Source: Candidatus Rokuibacteriota bacterium (GTDB taxonomy: Bacteria; Methylomirabilota; Methylomirabilia; Rokubacteriales; CSP1-6). Taken from it: DNA of 64,000 nucleotides. The translations under genes and the position numbers were made by a program. Numbering within the stretch: the stretch's first letter is position 1; each line of letters starts with the position of its first letter. The stretch is taken from positions 62,001 through 126,000 of the forward strand of contig QHSP01000022.1 in NCBI GenBank assembly GCA_003220495.1. The letters run 5' to 3'. Positions 1 through 7,964 of the stretch are shown piece by piece. Under the pieces are notes generated by a model. The model was not told the DNA's origin and searched no databases. It saw only the letters and a program-made list of their open reading frames with translations.

Positions 1-1
1 C

Positions 2-226
2 GGCCAGGTGAAGTACTACGGCAAGACCAAGGCGATCGTCGAGGGGCGCGCCAGGAAGCCGGTGCGCGAGTACCTCCTGAAGCAGGGGCGGTTCGCCCAC
101 TTCGTCGAGGAGGACCTCGATTACTTCCAGGCGAAGGTCGACGAGATGTGGGAGAAGTGGGAGATTCCGGCGGTGGTGCCGTTCCGTCGCCTCGACGCGA
201 CGCGCGCGGCGCTGTCGGCGAAGTAG
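2..226 (+). CDS. 2-oxoacid:ferredoxin oxidoreductase beta subunit, C-terminal fragment
   Basis: The frame is open through the left edge of the window, so only the last roughly 74 residues are present. They include KYYGKTKAIVEG, then REYLLKQGRFAHF, and a charged helix ending in MWEKW. This resembles the C-terminal tail of pyruvate/2-oxoacid:ferredoxin oxidoreductase beta (TPP-binding) subunits, where an EYLxxQGRF motif precedes the final helix. Such enzymes interconvert acyl-CoA plus CO2 and 2-oxoacids using ferredoxin. The catalytic TPP region lies outside the window, so substrate cannot be inferred. The gene ends about 45 bp before a strong hairpin terminator and is therefore the last gene of an upstream operon. 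The family call rests on the tail only. Confidence 0.65.
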   Translation, partial: GQVKYYGKTKAIVEGRARKPVREYLLKQGRFAHFVEEDLDYFQAKVDEMWEKWEIPAVVPFRRLDATRAALSAK

Positions 227-270
227 CCCCCGAATCGCCCTTGGCTCCTCCTCGGCGCTCTTAGCAGGGC

Positions 271-306
271 AGGGCCGGGCTCCCGGAAACGGGACCCGGC
301 CCTTTC
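271..306 (+). terminator. Rho-independent-type terminator after the oxidoreductase gene
   Basis: A GC-rich hairpin pairs 271-279 with 295-303 (9 bp) and continues, past one bulged base, with 281-284 pairing 291-294. The loop is GGAAAC. It is followed by TTTCGTGTC, a short and weak T run. The same CCTTTCGTGTC tail follows the hairpin at 5045-5072. Confidence 0.6.
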
Positions 307-335
307 GTGTCCATAAGCGTCTCCATGGATTACAG

Positions 336-390
336 GCGCGCCTCGGCCGGCGGGGCCCAGCCCGCGACGGCCTGCAACGCGTACCGCACG
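336..390 (+). repeat. GC-rich dispersed repeat, family 2, copy 1
   Basis: This segment upstream of tctC shares CGCCTCGGCCGGCGGGGC, an imperfect GGGC/GCCC hairpin core and GCCTGCA with 10302-10359 and, inverted, with 56494-56544. It lies 41 bp before the tctC start codon and has no long open frame of its own. It looks like a REP-type intergenic element. The rest of the 227-430 gap holds the terminator at 271-306 and the tctC ribosome binding site (AAAGGAG, about 418-424). Confidence 0.55.
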
Positions 391-430
391 ACATGGACTC
401 GGGGCCTGGCCTCGAGCAAAGGAGCGAGCG

Positions 431-1423
431 ATGAAGCTCGACAGAGTCGTCGTACTCGTCCTCACGCTGCTGGTCGCGGCTCCCGCCTCCGCCGTCGCAT
501 GGGAGCCGACCAGGCCGATCGACTTCGTGGTGCCAGCCGGGACCGGTGGCGGCGCCGATCAGATGGCGCGCCTGATCGCCGGTATCTCCGAGAAACACAG
601 GCTCTCGCCACGCCCGCTCATCGTCATCAACAAGTCGGGCGCCGCCGGCGCCGAGGGCTTCCTCGACGTCAAGGGCAGGAAGGGCGATCCCCACACCATC
701 ATCATCACGCTCTCGAATCTCTTCACGACGCCGCTACACAACAATCTCCCGTTCAACTGGCGCGACTACACGCCGCTCGCCCGCATGGCGCTCGACGAGT
801 TCATCCTGTGGGTGAATGCCGATACCCCCTACAAGACCGCCAAAGAGTACCTGGCCGCCGTCAAGGACAAGCAGTGCAAGGAGCGCCAGGGCGGTCAGTG
901 CCTGATGGGCGGGACAGGCTCGGCCCAGGAAGACCAGATCCTGACCATCCAGCTCGAGCAGGCGCTGCCCGGGACCAAGTTCTCTTACGTGCCGTTCAAA
1001 GGCGGCGGCGAGGTCTGCGTGAACCTGGTCGGCAAGCATGTCGACTCGACCGTGAACAACCCCATCGAGTGCGTGAGCCACTGGAAGGCCGGGCGCGTCC
1101 GTCCGCTGGCGGTCTTCGACACCGCGCGCATCACGGTCGGTGAGTGGAAGGACGTCCCGACCGTCAAGGAGGCGCTCGGCGTCGACGTGAGCTACCTGAT
1201 GCTCCGCGGCATCTTCGGCGCACCGGGCATGTCGAAGGACGCGGTCGACTGGTACGTCGCCTTTTTGAAGAAGGTCACCGAGACGCCAGAATGGAAGAAG
1301 TACACGGAGGACGGCGCGCTGAAGCCGGCCTTCGCGACCGGCGCCGAGTACGTGAAGTGGGTGGAGGACAACGAGCAGCTCCACAAGGAGCTGATGGCCA
1401 AGGGCGGGTTGTTGAAAAAGTAG
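431..1423 (+). CDS. Tripartite tricarboxylate transporter substrate-binding protein (TctC/Bug family)
   Basis: This 330-residue protein starts with a Sec signal peptide (MKLDRVVVLVLTLLVAAPASA) and continues with the Bug-family opening RPIDFVVPAGTGGGADQMAR. It should be a periplasmic binding protein handing an organic acid to the TctAB membrane pair encoded directly downstream. Four cysteines occur, two in an inserted segment (QCKERQGGQC, near residues 149-158) and two near residues 197 and 214. Disulfides are possible, which is unusual for the family. AAAGGAG stands 6-7 bases before the ATG. The ligand cannot be read from sequence. The tctB start follows 2 bp after the stop. Confidence 0.88.
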   Translation: MKLDRVVVLVLTLLVAAPASAVAWEPTRPIDFVVPAGTGGGADQMARLIAGISEKHRLSPRPLIVINKSGAAGAEGFLDVKGRKGDPHTIIITLSNLFTTPLHNNLPFNWRDYTPLARMALDEFILWVNADTPYKTAKEYLAAVKDKQCKERQGGQCLMGGTGSAQEDQILTIQLEQALPGTKFSYVPFKGGGEVCVNLVGKHVDSTVNNPIECVSHWKAGRVRPLAVFDTARITVGEWKDVPTVKEALGVDVSYLMLRGIFGAPGMSKDAVDWYVAFLKKVTETPEWKKYTEDGALKPAFATGAEYVKWVEDNEQLHKELMAKGGLLKK

Positions 1424-1424
1424 G

Positions 1425-1886
1425 ATGCGCGCCGCCGACCTCGCCACCGCATCGATCCTGATCTTGCTGGGGGGAGTCGTCGTCCTCGATTCCCTGCGGA
1501 TCGGCATCGGCTGGGGGACCGATGGCCCCCGGGCCGGATTCTTCCCGTTCTGGCTCGGCGTGATCCTGATCTTCGCATCGGTCACGATCGGCATGCAGGC
1601 GTGGCACCGTGCGACGGACAAGCCGTTCGTCACGCGCGCGCGGCTCGGTCCGGTGCTCAAGGTGCTGTGGCCGGCCACGCTGATGGTCGTCCTGATCACG
1701 CCGCTCGGCCTCTACGTCGCGTCGGCGCTCTACCTGGGCTTCTACATGCGCTGGGTCGGGCGGCACAGCTGGCTCGCCGTGATTCTGTGCGCGATCGGCG
1801 TGCCGCTGGTCACGTTCGTCGTGTTCGAGCTATGGTTCCTGGTGCCGATGCCCAAGGGCCCGCTCGAGACGTGGCTCGGGTACTGA
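1425..1886 (+). CDS. Tripartite tricarboxylate transporter small membrane subunit (TctB family)
   Basis: This 153-residue protein has about four hydrophobic segments. The N-terminal helix is followed by GTDGPRAGFFPFWLG, matching the GPGFFP-type loop of TctB (DUF1468) proteins. It is the poorly conserved small inner-membrane subunit that works with TctA. It is encoded between the binding protein and TctA with spacers of 1-4 bp, the standard tctCBA order, so translation is probably coupled. The identification leans on both the loop motif and the context. Confidence 0.85.
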   Translation: MRAADLATASILILLGGVVVLDSLRIGIGWGTDGPRAGFFPFWLGVILIFASVTIGMQAWHRATDKPFVTRARLGPVLKVLWPATLMVVLITPLGLYVASALYLGFYMRWVGRHSWLAVILCAIGVPLVTFVVFELWFLVPMPKGPLETWLGY

Positions 1887-1890
1887 GCCC

Positions 1891-3405
1891 ATGGGCCTCG
1901 AGAACCTCCTCCACGGCTTTCAGATCGCCGTCACGCCGTTCAACCTGTTCGTCGCGGTCCTCGGCATCACGCTCGGGACCATCATCGGCGTCCTGCCCGG
2001 GCTCGGCGGCGCCAACGGTGTCGCGATCCTGCTGCCGCTCACGTTCACGATGCCGCCCACCTCGGCGATCATCTTGTTGACGTCGCTCTACTGGGGCGCG
2101 CTCTTCGGCGGCGCGATCACGTCCGTGCTGTTCAACATCCCGGGTGAGCCCTGGTCCGTCGCGACGACCTTCGACGGATATCCGCTGGCGCGGCAGGGGC
2201 AGGGGGGCCAGGCGCTCACCGCGGCGTTCAGCTCCTCGTTCGTCGGCGCGTTCTTCTCGATCGTGCTGATCACGTTCTTCGCGCCGCTCCTGGCCGAGAT
2301 CGCCCTGCGCTTCGGGCCCCCCGAGTTCTTCGCGATCCAGCTCCTGACCTTCTCGAGCTTCATCGGCCTCGGCGGCGACGCCCCGCTGAAGTCGCTCGTG
2401 TCGATCGTGCTCGGGTTCATCCTCGCCGCCGTGGGTCTCGACGTCGTCACGGGGCAGCTCCGGATGACCTTCGGGTTCGTCGATCTCATGAAGGGGTTCG
2501 ACTTCATCGTGGCGGTCATCGGGCTTTTCGGGATCGGCGAGATCCTCCTCAGCGTGGAGGAAGGGCTCAGCTTCAAGGGCGCCAGCACGGGCATGAACCT
2601 GCGCGTGGTGCTCGACACCTGGAAGACCTTGCCGCGCTACGCGCGCACCTTCGTGCGCGGCGCCTTCATCGGCTTCTGGATGGGATTCAAGCCGGGCGGC
2701 GCGACCCCCGCCTCGTTCATGAGCTACGCCTTCGCCAAGCGGTTCTCGAAGCACCCCGAGCGCTTCGGCAAGGGCGAGATCGAGGGGGTCATCGCTCCCG
2801 AGACGGCCGCCCACGCCGCCGGCGTCGCCGCGATCCTGCCGATGATCACCCTCGGCATCCCGGGCTCGCCGACCGCGGCCGTCATGCTCGGCGGGCTCAT
2901 CATCTGGGGCCTCCAGCCCGGGCCGCTCCTGTTCACCGAGAAGCCCGACTTCGTCTGGGGGCTCATCGCGAGCATGTACACCGGCAACCTCATCGGCGTC
3001 CTGATGGTCCTGGCGTTCGTGCCGTTCTTCGCCGCGATCCTTCGCATTCCGTTCGCGATCCTCACGCCGCTGATCGTCGTCGTGTGCGCGATCGGCTCGT
3101 ACGCCGTCCACAACAGCATGATCGACATCTGGTACATGCTGATCTTCGGCGCGGTCGGCTACGTCTTCAAGAAGCTCGACTACCCGCTCGCGCCGCTGGT
3201 GCTGGCGCTGGTCCTGGGCGACCTCGCCGAGAACGCGCTGCGCCAGAGCCTGATCATGTCCCAGGGCTCGCTCGCGATCTTTCTGAACCGCCCGATCGCC
3301 GGCGTGATCACGGCCGCCGCGATCTTCTTCTTCGTCCTCCCGGTGCTGACGCCGTGGTGGCGCCGGGTCCGCGGCGCCTCGGTGCCCGCCTCTCGGAGGA
3401 CGTGA
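1891..3405 (+). CDS. Tripartite tricarboxylate transporter large membrane subunit (TctA family)
   Basis: This 504-residue polytopic membrane protein has the family hallmark GTIIGVLPGLGGANGVAILL near residues 29-48. A second hallmark, ITLGIPGSPTAAVMLGG, lies in the middle of the protein after APETAAHAAGVAA. Family members are secondary carriers with about 12 helices that move di- or tricarboxylates with periplasmic help from TctC. The length matches the usual 500-residue TctA. Its TGA overlaps the ATG of the TerC-like gene. The downstream GntR gene may be the operon's substrate-responsive regulator (inference). Confidence 0.93.
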   Translation: MGLENLLHGFQIAVTPFNLFVAVLGITLGTIIGVLPGLGGANGVAILLPLTFTMPPTSAIILLTSLYWGALFGGAITSVLFNIPGEPWSVATTFDGYPLARQGQGGQALTAAFSSSFVGAFFSIVLITFFAPLLAEIALRFGPPEFFAIQLLTFSSFIGLGGDAPLKSLVSIVLGFILAAVGLDVVTGQLRMTFGFVDLMKGFDFIVAVIGLFGIGEILLSVEEGLSFKGASTGMNLRVVLDTWKTLPRYARTFVRGAFIGFWMGFKPGGATPASFMSYAFAKRFSKHPERFGKGEIEGVIAPETAAHAAGVAAILPMITLGIPGSPTAAVMLGGLIIWGLQPGPLLFTEKPDFVWGLIASMYTGNLIGVLMVLAFVPFFAAILRIPFAILTPLIVVVCAIGSYAVHNSMIDIWYMLIFGAVGYVFKKLDYPLAPLVLALVLGDLAENALRQSLIMSQGSLAIFLNRPIAGVITAAAIFFFVLPVLTPWWRRVRGASVPASRRT

Positions 3406-4103
3406 TGGCGCTCCTCGCCGACCCCGAGTTCTGGCTGCGGCTGCTCGGCATCGGCATGCTCAATCTCCTCCTCTCGGGCGACAACGCCCTCGTCATCGCG
3501 CTGGCGGTGCGGGCGCTGCCCAGGCGCAAGCGGCTGCTGGGACAGATCTGGGGCGCCGCCGGCGCGGTCGTGCTGCGGCTGATCTTCGTCGGGATCGTGA
3601 GCGTCCTCTTGAGAATCCCGCTGCTCCAGCTCGTCGGCGGGCTGCTCCTCGTGTGGATCGCGGTCAGGCTCGTCAGGCCTGAGACCGCCGGCGAGAGCCG
3701 GGTCCGCCGGGGCGCCTCCCTCTGGGAGGCGATCTGGATCATCATCGTGGCCGACGTGACGATGAGCCTCGACAACGTGCTCGCGATCGCGGCGACGGCC
3801 CACGGCGATTTTCTTCTCGTGATGTTCGGCATCGGGCTCTCGCTGCCGATCGTCATCTGGGGCGCCGGCCTCCTGGCGCTCCTGATGAACCGCTACACGT
3901 GGATCGTCTGGCTCGGCGGGGGCCTGCTCGGCTATGTCGCGGGCGAGATGCTGATCGAGGACCCGGTCGTCCAGCGCCGGCTCGGCGAGAGCGCCGCGTG
4001 GCTCCACTACGCGATTCCCATCGGCATCGGCGTGGCGGTGACGGCATTCGGATGGTGGCTCGGGCGCGGCCGCCGGCACGTCCATGTGCCGGAGAATCTC
4101 TGA
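3405..4103 (+). CDS. TerC family integral membrane protein (YjbE-type)
   Basis: This 232-residue protein has about seven membrane segments. Paired acidic motifs characterise TerC proteins: LSGDN at residues 23-27 and MSLDN at 120-124. TerC proteins are implicated in metal ion (often manganese) efflux and membrane-protein metalation; tellurite resistance is a historical name. The ATG overlaps the TctA stop (TGATG), so it is in the transporter operon. Its link to tricarboxylate uptake is unclear. Longer upstream in-frame reading would run into TctA and is not supported. Confidence 0.87.
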   Translation: MALLADPEFWLRLLGIGMLNLLLSGDNALVIALAVRALPRRKRLLGQIWGAAGAVVLRLIFVGIVSVLLRIPLLQLVGGLLLVWIAVRLVRPETAGESRVRRGASLWEAIWIIIVADVTMSLDNVLAIAATAHGDFLLVMFGIGLSLPIVIWGAGLLALLMNRYTWIVWLGGGLLGYVAGEMLIEDPVVQRRLGESAAWLHYAIPIGIGVAVTAFGWWLGRGRRHVHVPENL

Positions 4104-4110
4104 GGCGCCG

Positions 4111-4875
4111 ATGAGCACGCCCGGCCGCCGGCGAGCGGACGATCCCGCGGTCGAGCTCGGACCGATCAAGTCGACGCGGATCTACGAGGAGATCGTCCGG
4201 CAGGTCAAGCAGCTGATCGCGGAAGGACGCTTCAAGAGCGGTGATCGGCTGCCGCCGGAGCGCGAGCTCGCCGAGAAGTTCGTCGTCAGCCGCACCTCGG
4301 TGCGCGAAGCGTTGCGGACGCTGGAGAGCCTGGGACTCATCGACATCCGCCCGGGCGAGGGGACCTTCGTCCGCGAGGTGTCCATCGACGCGCTCGTCGG
4401 CCCACTGGCCCTGGTGATGACCTCGCAGCGGGAGGCGATCGGCGAGCTCTTCGAAGCCCGGCGGGTCCTCGAGCCGGCCATCGCCGCGTTCGCGGCGAGT
4501 CGCGCGACGCCCGACGAGGTCCAGGAGATGGAGCGGATCCTCGAGGACCAGGCGCGGGAGATCGCCGCCGGGCGCACCGGGCTCGCGCAGGACGCCGCGT
4601 TTCACGCCGCGGTCGGCACTGCTGCGCACAATCGCGCGATCACGCGGCTGGTGCACGCGATCATGGATCTCCTCACCCAGAGCCGCGAGGAGGCGATCAA
4701 CACCCCGGGTCGTCCCACCCGCTCGCATCAAGACCATCGGCGAATCGTCCAGGCGATCGCGCGCCGGGACAGCGGCGCGGCGCGGCAGGCGATGCTCGAT
4801 CATCTCGTCGCCGTGGAGGCGCTCGTGCTCGGCCCGACGCGGGAGCGCCCGCGGAGCGGCCGGTCGCGCGCTTGA
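4111..4875 (+). CDS. GntR family transcriptional regulator, FadR/FCD subfamily
   Basis: This 254-residue protein has an N-terminal winged helix-turn-helix (residues about 22-88, with DRLPPERELAEKFVVSRTSVREAL and a GEGTFV wing). A helical FCD ligand-binding domain follows, with EARRVLEPAIAAFAA and the metal/ligand His-rich segment around FHAAVGTAAHN and HRRIVQAI. FCD regulators typically sense organic acids. It stands 7 bp after the TerC gene at the end of the tctCBA operon, so it probably controls that operon or the promoter placed across its own stop codon. ATG 4111 was chosen over an upstream GTG at 4084 that overlaps the previous gene. Confidence 0.9.
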   Translation: MSTPGRRRADDPAVELGPIKSTRIYEEIVRQVKQLIAEGRFKSGDRLPPERELAEKFVVSRTSVREALRTLESLGLIDIRPGEGTFVREVSIDALVGPLALVMTSQREAIGELFEARRVLEPAIAAFAASRATPDEVQEMERILEDQAREIAAGRTGLAQDAAFHAAVGTAAHNRAITRLVHAIMDLLTQSREEAINTPGRPTRSHQDHRRIVQAIARRDSGAARQAMLDHLVAVEALVLGPTRERPRSGRSRA

Positions 4876-4900
4876 CCCGACCAGGGCGACTCCGTATACT
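4872..4900 (+). promoter_or_regulatory. Sigma70-type promoter across the gntR stop codon
   Basis: TTGACC at 4872-4877 and TATACT at 4895-4900 are separated by exactly 17 bp. The -35 box overlaps the regulator's TGA. Initiation 6-8 bases downstream would fall at or just before the ATG at 4908, so a leaderless transcript is likely. Confidence 0.6.
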
Positions 4901-4907
4901 CCGCGTC

Positions 4908-4991
4908 ATGATTCGCACGAGGTCGCGAGTACCGCTCCTGGGCCTGATTCTGCTGGTACTGCCAGCCCTGCCTGGAGCATCCGCGACGTAA
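4908..4991 (+). CDS. 27-residue signal-peptide-like leader ORF
   Basis: The ORF runs from an ATG 8 bases after a good -10 box to TAA. It encodes a short basic N-terminus, a run of leucines, valines and prolines, and a cleavage-like PGASA end. It is either the stump of a degraded exported protein or a leader peptide, because it sits directly before two competing hairpins (5005-5072) and the ppdK gene. I have no homology evidence. The rest of the 4876-5228 gap holds the promoter at 4872, the hairpins, a second promoter at 5158, and otherwise no recognisable gene. Confidence 0.3.
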   Translation: MIRTRSRVPLLGLILLVLPALPGASAT

Positions 4992-5004
4992 GCCGACAAC
5001 GGAT

Positions 5005-5029
5005 GCCACGGGCGGGGACGGCCCGTGGC
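5005..5029 (+). promoter_or_regulatory. First hairpin of an attenuator-like leader
   Basis: GCCACGGGC (5005-5013) and GCCCGTGGC (5021-5029) are perfect 9-bp arms around a 7-base loop. The second arm can instead pair over 8 bp with 5047-5054, part of the terminator stem that follows. The two structures are therefore mutually exclusive. Confidence 0.45.
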
Positions 5030-5044
5030 GCAGGAACCCCTCAG

Positions 5045-5074
5045 AGGCCACGGGTCGAACGACCCGTGGCCTTT
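5045..5074 (+). terminator. Strong hairpin terminator upstream of ppdK
   Basis: Positions 5045-5057 and 5060-5072 form a perfect 13-bp inverted repeat, with a tetraloop once the innermost pair opens. TTTCGTGTC follows. It ends either the gntR transcript or an attenuated leader that starts at 4908. Confidence 0.6.
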
Positions 5075-5157
5075 CGTGTCTGTGCAACCGTTTTCCGGGA
5101 ATGCCGGGGAAAGCCAAATGAGAGAAGGCGCGGCGGTGGTAACGAGCGGTAGAATAA

Positions 5158-5187
5158 TTGACACTGGTGCTCGTCATCCACTAACAT
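5158..5187 (+). promoter_or_regulatory. Probable ppdK promoter
   Basis: A consensus TTGACA at 5158-5163 is followed after 18 bp by TAACAT at 5182-5187. The predicted start lies about 35 bases before the ppdK ATG. Surrounding DNA is locally A/T-rich compared with the rest of the window. Confidence 0.5.
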
Positions 5188-5228
5188 CACAAGACTTTTT
5201 TGGTCATCGGGGACGGAGACCCGCGCCT

Positions 5229-7940
5229 ATGACGAAATACGTCTACTTCTTCGGTGGGGGCCGTGCCGAAGGCTCCTCGGTCATGCGGAACCTGCTCGGT
5301 GGCAAAGGCTGCGAACTGGCGGAAATGACCAACCTCGGCATTCCCGTGCCGCCAGGATTCACCGTGACGACGCAGGCTTGGGCTCACTACAACCGATCCG
5401 GGCACGAGTGGCCCGAGGAGCTGTGGGAGCAGACCCTCGAAAACCTCCAGCGGGTCGAGTCCGCCGCGGACGCCGGATTCGGCGACCCCAAACGGCCCCT
5501 CCTCGTGTCGGTCCGCTCGGGCGCCCGCGTATCGATGCCCGGGATGATGGAGACGATCCTCAATCTCGGCTTGAACGACGCGACCGTCGAAGGCCTGGCG
5601 GCGCTCACCCGCAACGAGCGGTTCGCGTGGGACTGCTATCGGCGCTTCGTCACGATGTTCGGCGATGTCGTCCTCGGCGTTCGGCGCGAGATCTTCGACG
5701 CCGAGCTCGAGGCGACGAAATCGCGCCTGGGGGTCAAGACCGATCCGGAAGTTCCGGCGGCGGAGCTCAGAAAGCTGACCGACGCGTTCAAGAGCATCGT
5801 CAGCGAGCGGACGGGCCGCGCCTTCCCGGAAGACGTCAAGGAACAGCTCCGGCTGGCGATCAACGCCGTGTTCGACTCGTGGTTCGCGAAGAAGGCCACG
5901 GAGTATCGGCGCATCCACAACGTCCCGGAGGAGTGGGGCACGGCGGTGACCGTGATGGCCATGGTCTTCGGCAACCTGGGGGAGACGTCCGGCACCGGCG
6001 TCGGTTTCACGCGCGATCCCCGGACGGGCGAGCCGCGCTTCTACGCCGAGTTCCTCCCGAACGCTCAGGGCGAGGACGTCGTCGCGGGCATCCGCACGCC
6101 GCTGCCGATCGAGGCCCTGCACCAGCGGATGCCGGCGATCTACGACGAGGTCCTCGAGATCGCGGGTCGCCTGGAGCGCCACTACAAGGACATGCAGGAC
6201 ATCGAGTTCACCGTGCAGGAGGGCAAGCTCTATCTCCTGCAGACCCGCGCCGGCAAGCGCTCCGCGCGCGCGGCCGTCAAGGTGGCTCGGGATCTGGTCA
6301 ACGAGCACGTGATCGACCAGCATACGGCCCTGCTCCGCGTGCGACCGCAGGAAGTGAACGAGGCGATCCGACCCGTCTTCGACGACCGTGACAAGTCCGC
6401 AGCGGTTCAGAAAGGACGGCTGCTGGCCCGCGGGCTGCCCGCGGCCCCCGGCGCGGCGGTCGGCAAGGCGGTGTTCGACGCCGATCGCGCGGTGGAGTGG
6501 GCGCGCGCGAACGAGAAGGTGATCCTCGTACGGCCCGAGACCTCGCCGGAAGACGTGGCGGGGATGTACGCCGCGGAGGGGATCGTCACCTCGCGGGGCG
6601 GCCGGACGTCGCACGCGGCCGTGGTCGCGGTCGGGATGGGCAAGGCCTGCGTGGTCGGGGCCGCCGAGATCGTCGTGGACGAGCACCGCCGTGTCTTCGA
6701 GGTCGGGGGGCGCATCGTCCGGGAAGGTGACTGGATCTCGGTCGACGGCGGCACGGGCGAGGTCCTTCTCGACACCGTCAAGACCGTCGAGGGCGAGCTC
6801 GGCGACGAGGTTCGCGAGCTCCTGGCCTGGGCGGATCGCTACAGGACGGAAGGGCTCGGCGTGCGAGCCAACGCCGACACGCCCACCGATGCCCAGCGCG
6901 CGCGCGAGTTCGGCGCCGAAGGGATCGGGCTCGTCCGCACCGAGCACATGTTCTTCGCGCCCGATCGCATCCCGATCGTCCGCGAGATGATCATGGCCGC
7001 CGACCAGGCCACGCGTCGCGCCGCGCTCGAGAAGCTCCGACCGTTCCAGCGTGACGACTTCATGGGCATCTTCCGCGCCATGAACGGGCTCCCGGTGACC
7101 GTCCGCCTCCTCGACCCGCCCCTCCACGAGTTCCTGCCGAATCACAAGGAGTACAAGGAGCTCATCGAGACGCGAAGCCGCCTGGAAGCGCTCGGGATCA
7201 ACCCCGAAGAGCAGGCTCGCCTCGAGACGATCATCGCCAATGTCGAGAAGCTGCGGGAGGCCAACCCGATGCTCGGCCATCGAGGCTGCCGGCTCGGGAT
7301 CACCCATCCCGAGATCTACGGCATGCAGGTCCGCGCCATCATGGAGGCCGCCTGCACGGTCGCCGAGCAAGGCATTCACGCCGAGCCCGAGATCATGATC
7401 CCACTCACCGGGACCGTCGGCGAGATGAAGGAGACCTTCCAGCAGACCAAGCGCGTCGCCGACGGCGTCATCGCCGAGACGGGTGTTCCGGTGAAATATC
7501 TGATCGGCACGATGATCGAAGTGCCGCGGGCGGCGCTGATCGCCGCGCAGATCGCCGAGTTCGCCGAGTTCTTCTCGTTCGGGACCAACGACCTGACCCA
7601 GCTCACCTACGGCTACAGCCGCGACGACGTCGCGAAGTTCCTGCCGAAGTATCTCGATATGGGCCTGGTCCCCCACGATCCGTTCTCGGTCCTCGACCAG
7701 GAGGGGGTCGGCGAGATGGTCAAGATCGGGATCGAGCGCGGGCGCAGTCGGCGGCCCAATCTGAAGATCGGGATCTGCGGCGAGCACGGCGGCGAGGCCT
7801 CGTCGGTCGAGTTCTGCCACCGCGTGAAGATGACCTACGTGTCGTGCTCGCCCTACCTCATTCCCGGCGCGCGGCTCGCCGCGGCGCAGGCGCGCATCAG
7901 GGAGCGCCAGGTCGGCGGCAGCGGGGACTACCGTTTTTAG
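5229..7940 (+). CDS. ppdK: Pyruvate, phosphate dikinase
   Basis: This 903-residue enzyme interconverts pyruvate, ATP and phosphate with phosphoenolpyruvate, AMP and PPi. The N-terminal ATP-grasp part begins at TKYVYFFGGGRAEG and contains GGKGCELAEM and SVRSGARVSMPGMMETILNLG. The swivelling phosphohistidine domain has GGRTSHAAVVA (catalytic His near residue 461). The C-terminal TIM barrel has FGTNDLTQLTYGYSRDD and GICGEHGGE (catalytic Cys near 849). ATG 5229 matches the family N-terminus; in-frame sequence upstream to 5025 runs through the terminator and promoter and is noncoding. With the 2-oxoacid:ferredoxin oxidoreductase nearby it suggests pyruvate/PEP interconversion in gluconeogenesis. 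Confidence 0.97.
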   Translation: MTKYVYFFGGGRAEGSSVMRNLLGGKGCELAEMTNLGIPVPPGFTVTTQAWAHYNRSGHEWPEELWEQTLENLQRVESAADAGFGDPKRPLLVSVRSGARVSMPGMMETILNLGLNDATVEGLAALTRNERFAWDCYRRFVTMFGDVVLGVRREIFDAELEATKSRLGVKTDPEVPAAELRKLTDAFKSIVSERTGRAFPEDVKEQLRLAINAVFDSWFAKKATEYRRIHNVPEEWGTAVTVMAMVFGNLGETSGTGVGFTRDPRTGEPRFYAEFLPNAQGEDVVAGIRTPLPIEALHQRMPAIYDEVLEIAGRLERHYKDMQDIEFTVQEGKLYLLQTRAGKRSARAAVKVARDLVNEHVIDQHTALLRVRPQEVNEAIRPVFDDRDKSAAVQKGRLLARGLPAAPGAAVGKAVFDADRAVEWARANEKVILVRPETSPEDVAGMYAAEGIVTSRGGRTSHAAVVAVGMGKACVVGAAEIVVDEHRRVFEVGGRIVREGDWISVDGGTGEVLLDTVKTVEGELGDEVRELLAWADRYRTEGLGVRANADTPTDAQRAREFGAEGIGLVRTEHMFFAPDRIPIVREMIMAADQATRRAALEKLRPFQRDDFMGIFRAMNGLPVTVRLLDPPLHEFLPNHKEYKELIETRSRLEALGINPEEQARLETIIANVEKLREANPMLGHRGCRLGITHPEIYGMQVRAIMEAACTVAEQGIHAEPEIMIPLTGTVGEMKETFQQTKRVADGVIAETGVPVKYLIGTMIEVPRAALIAAQIAEFAEFFSFGTNDLTQLTYGYSRDDVAKFLPKYLDMGLVPHDPFSVLDQEGVGEMVKIGIERGRSRRPNLKIGICGEHGGEASSVEFCHRVKMTYVSCSPYLIPGARLAAAQARIRERQVGGSGDYRF

Positions 7941-7964
7941 GCTCGAACTCGAGGAGGACGCGAA

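Noticed and set aside
3405-4103. Tellurite resistance label for the TerC-like gene
   Set aside because: Single TerC-family genes outside ter operons are mostly linked to metal handling. No other ter gene is present.
5025-5228. 68-residue N-terminal extension of pyruvate phosphate dikinase
   Set aside because: The extension would be translated from the terminator and promoter region. The family N-terminus matches the ATG at 5229.
5187-7820. Long open frame on the minus strand opposite ppdK, with similar ones opposite most large genes (for example 17564-19798)
   Set aside because: In high-GC DNA the antisense frame of a real gene stays open by composition. The translation is low-complexity (Arg, Asp, Leu, Gly, His) with no domain motif, and the + strand gene is certain.
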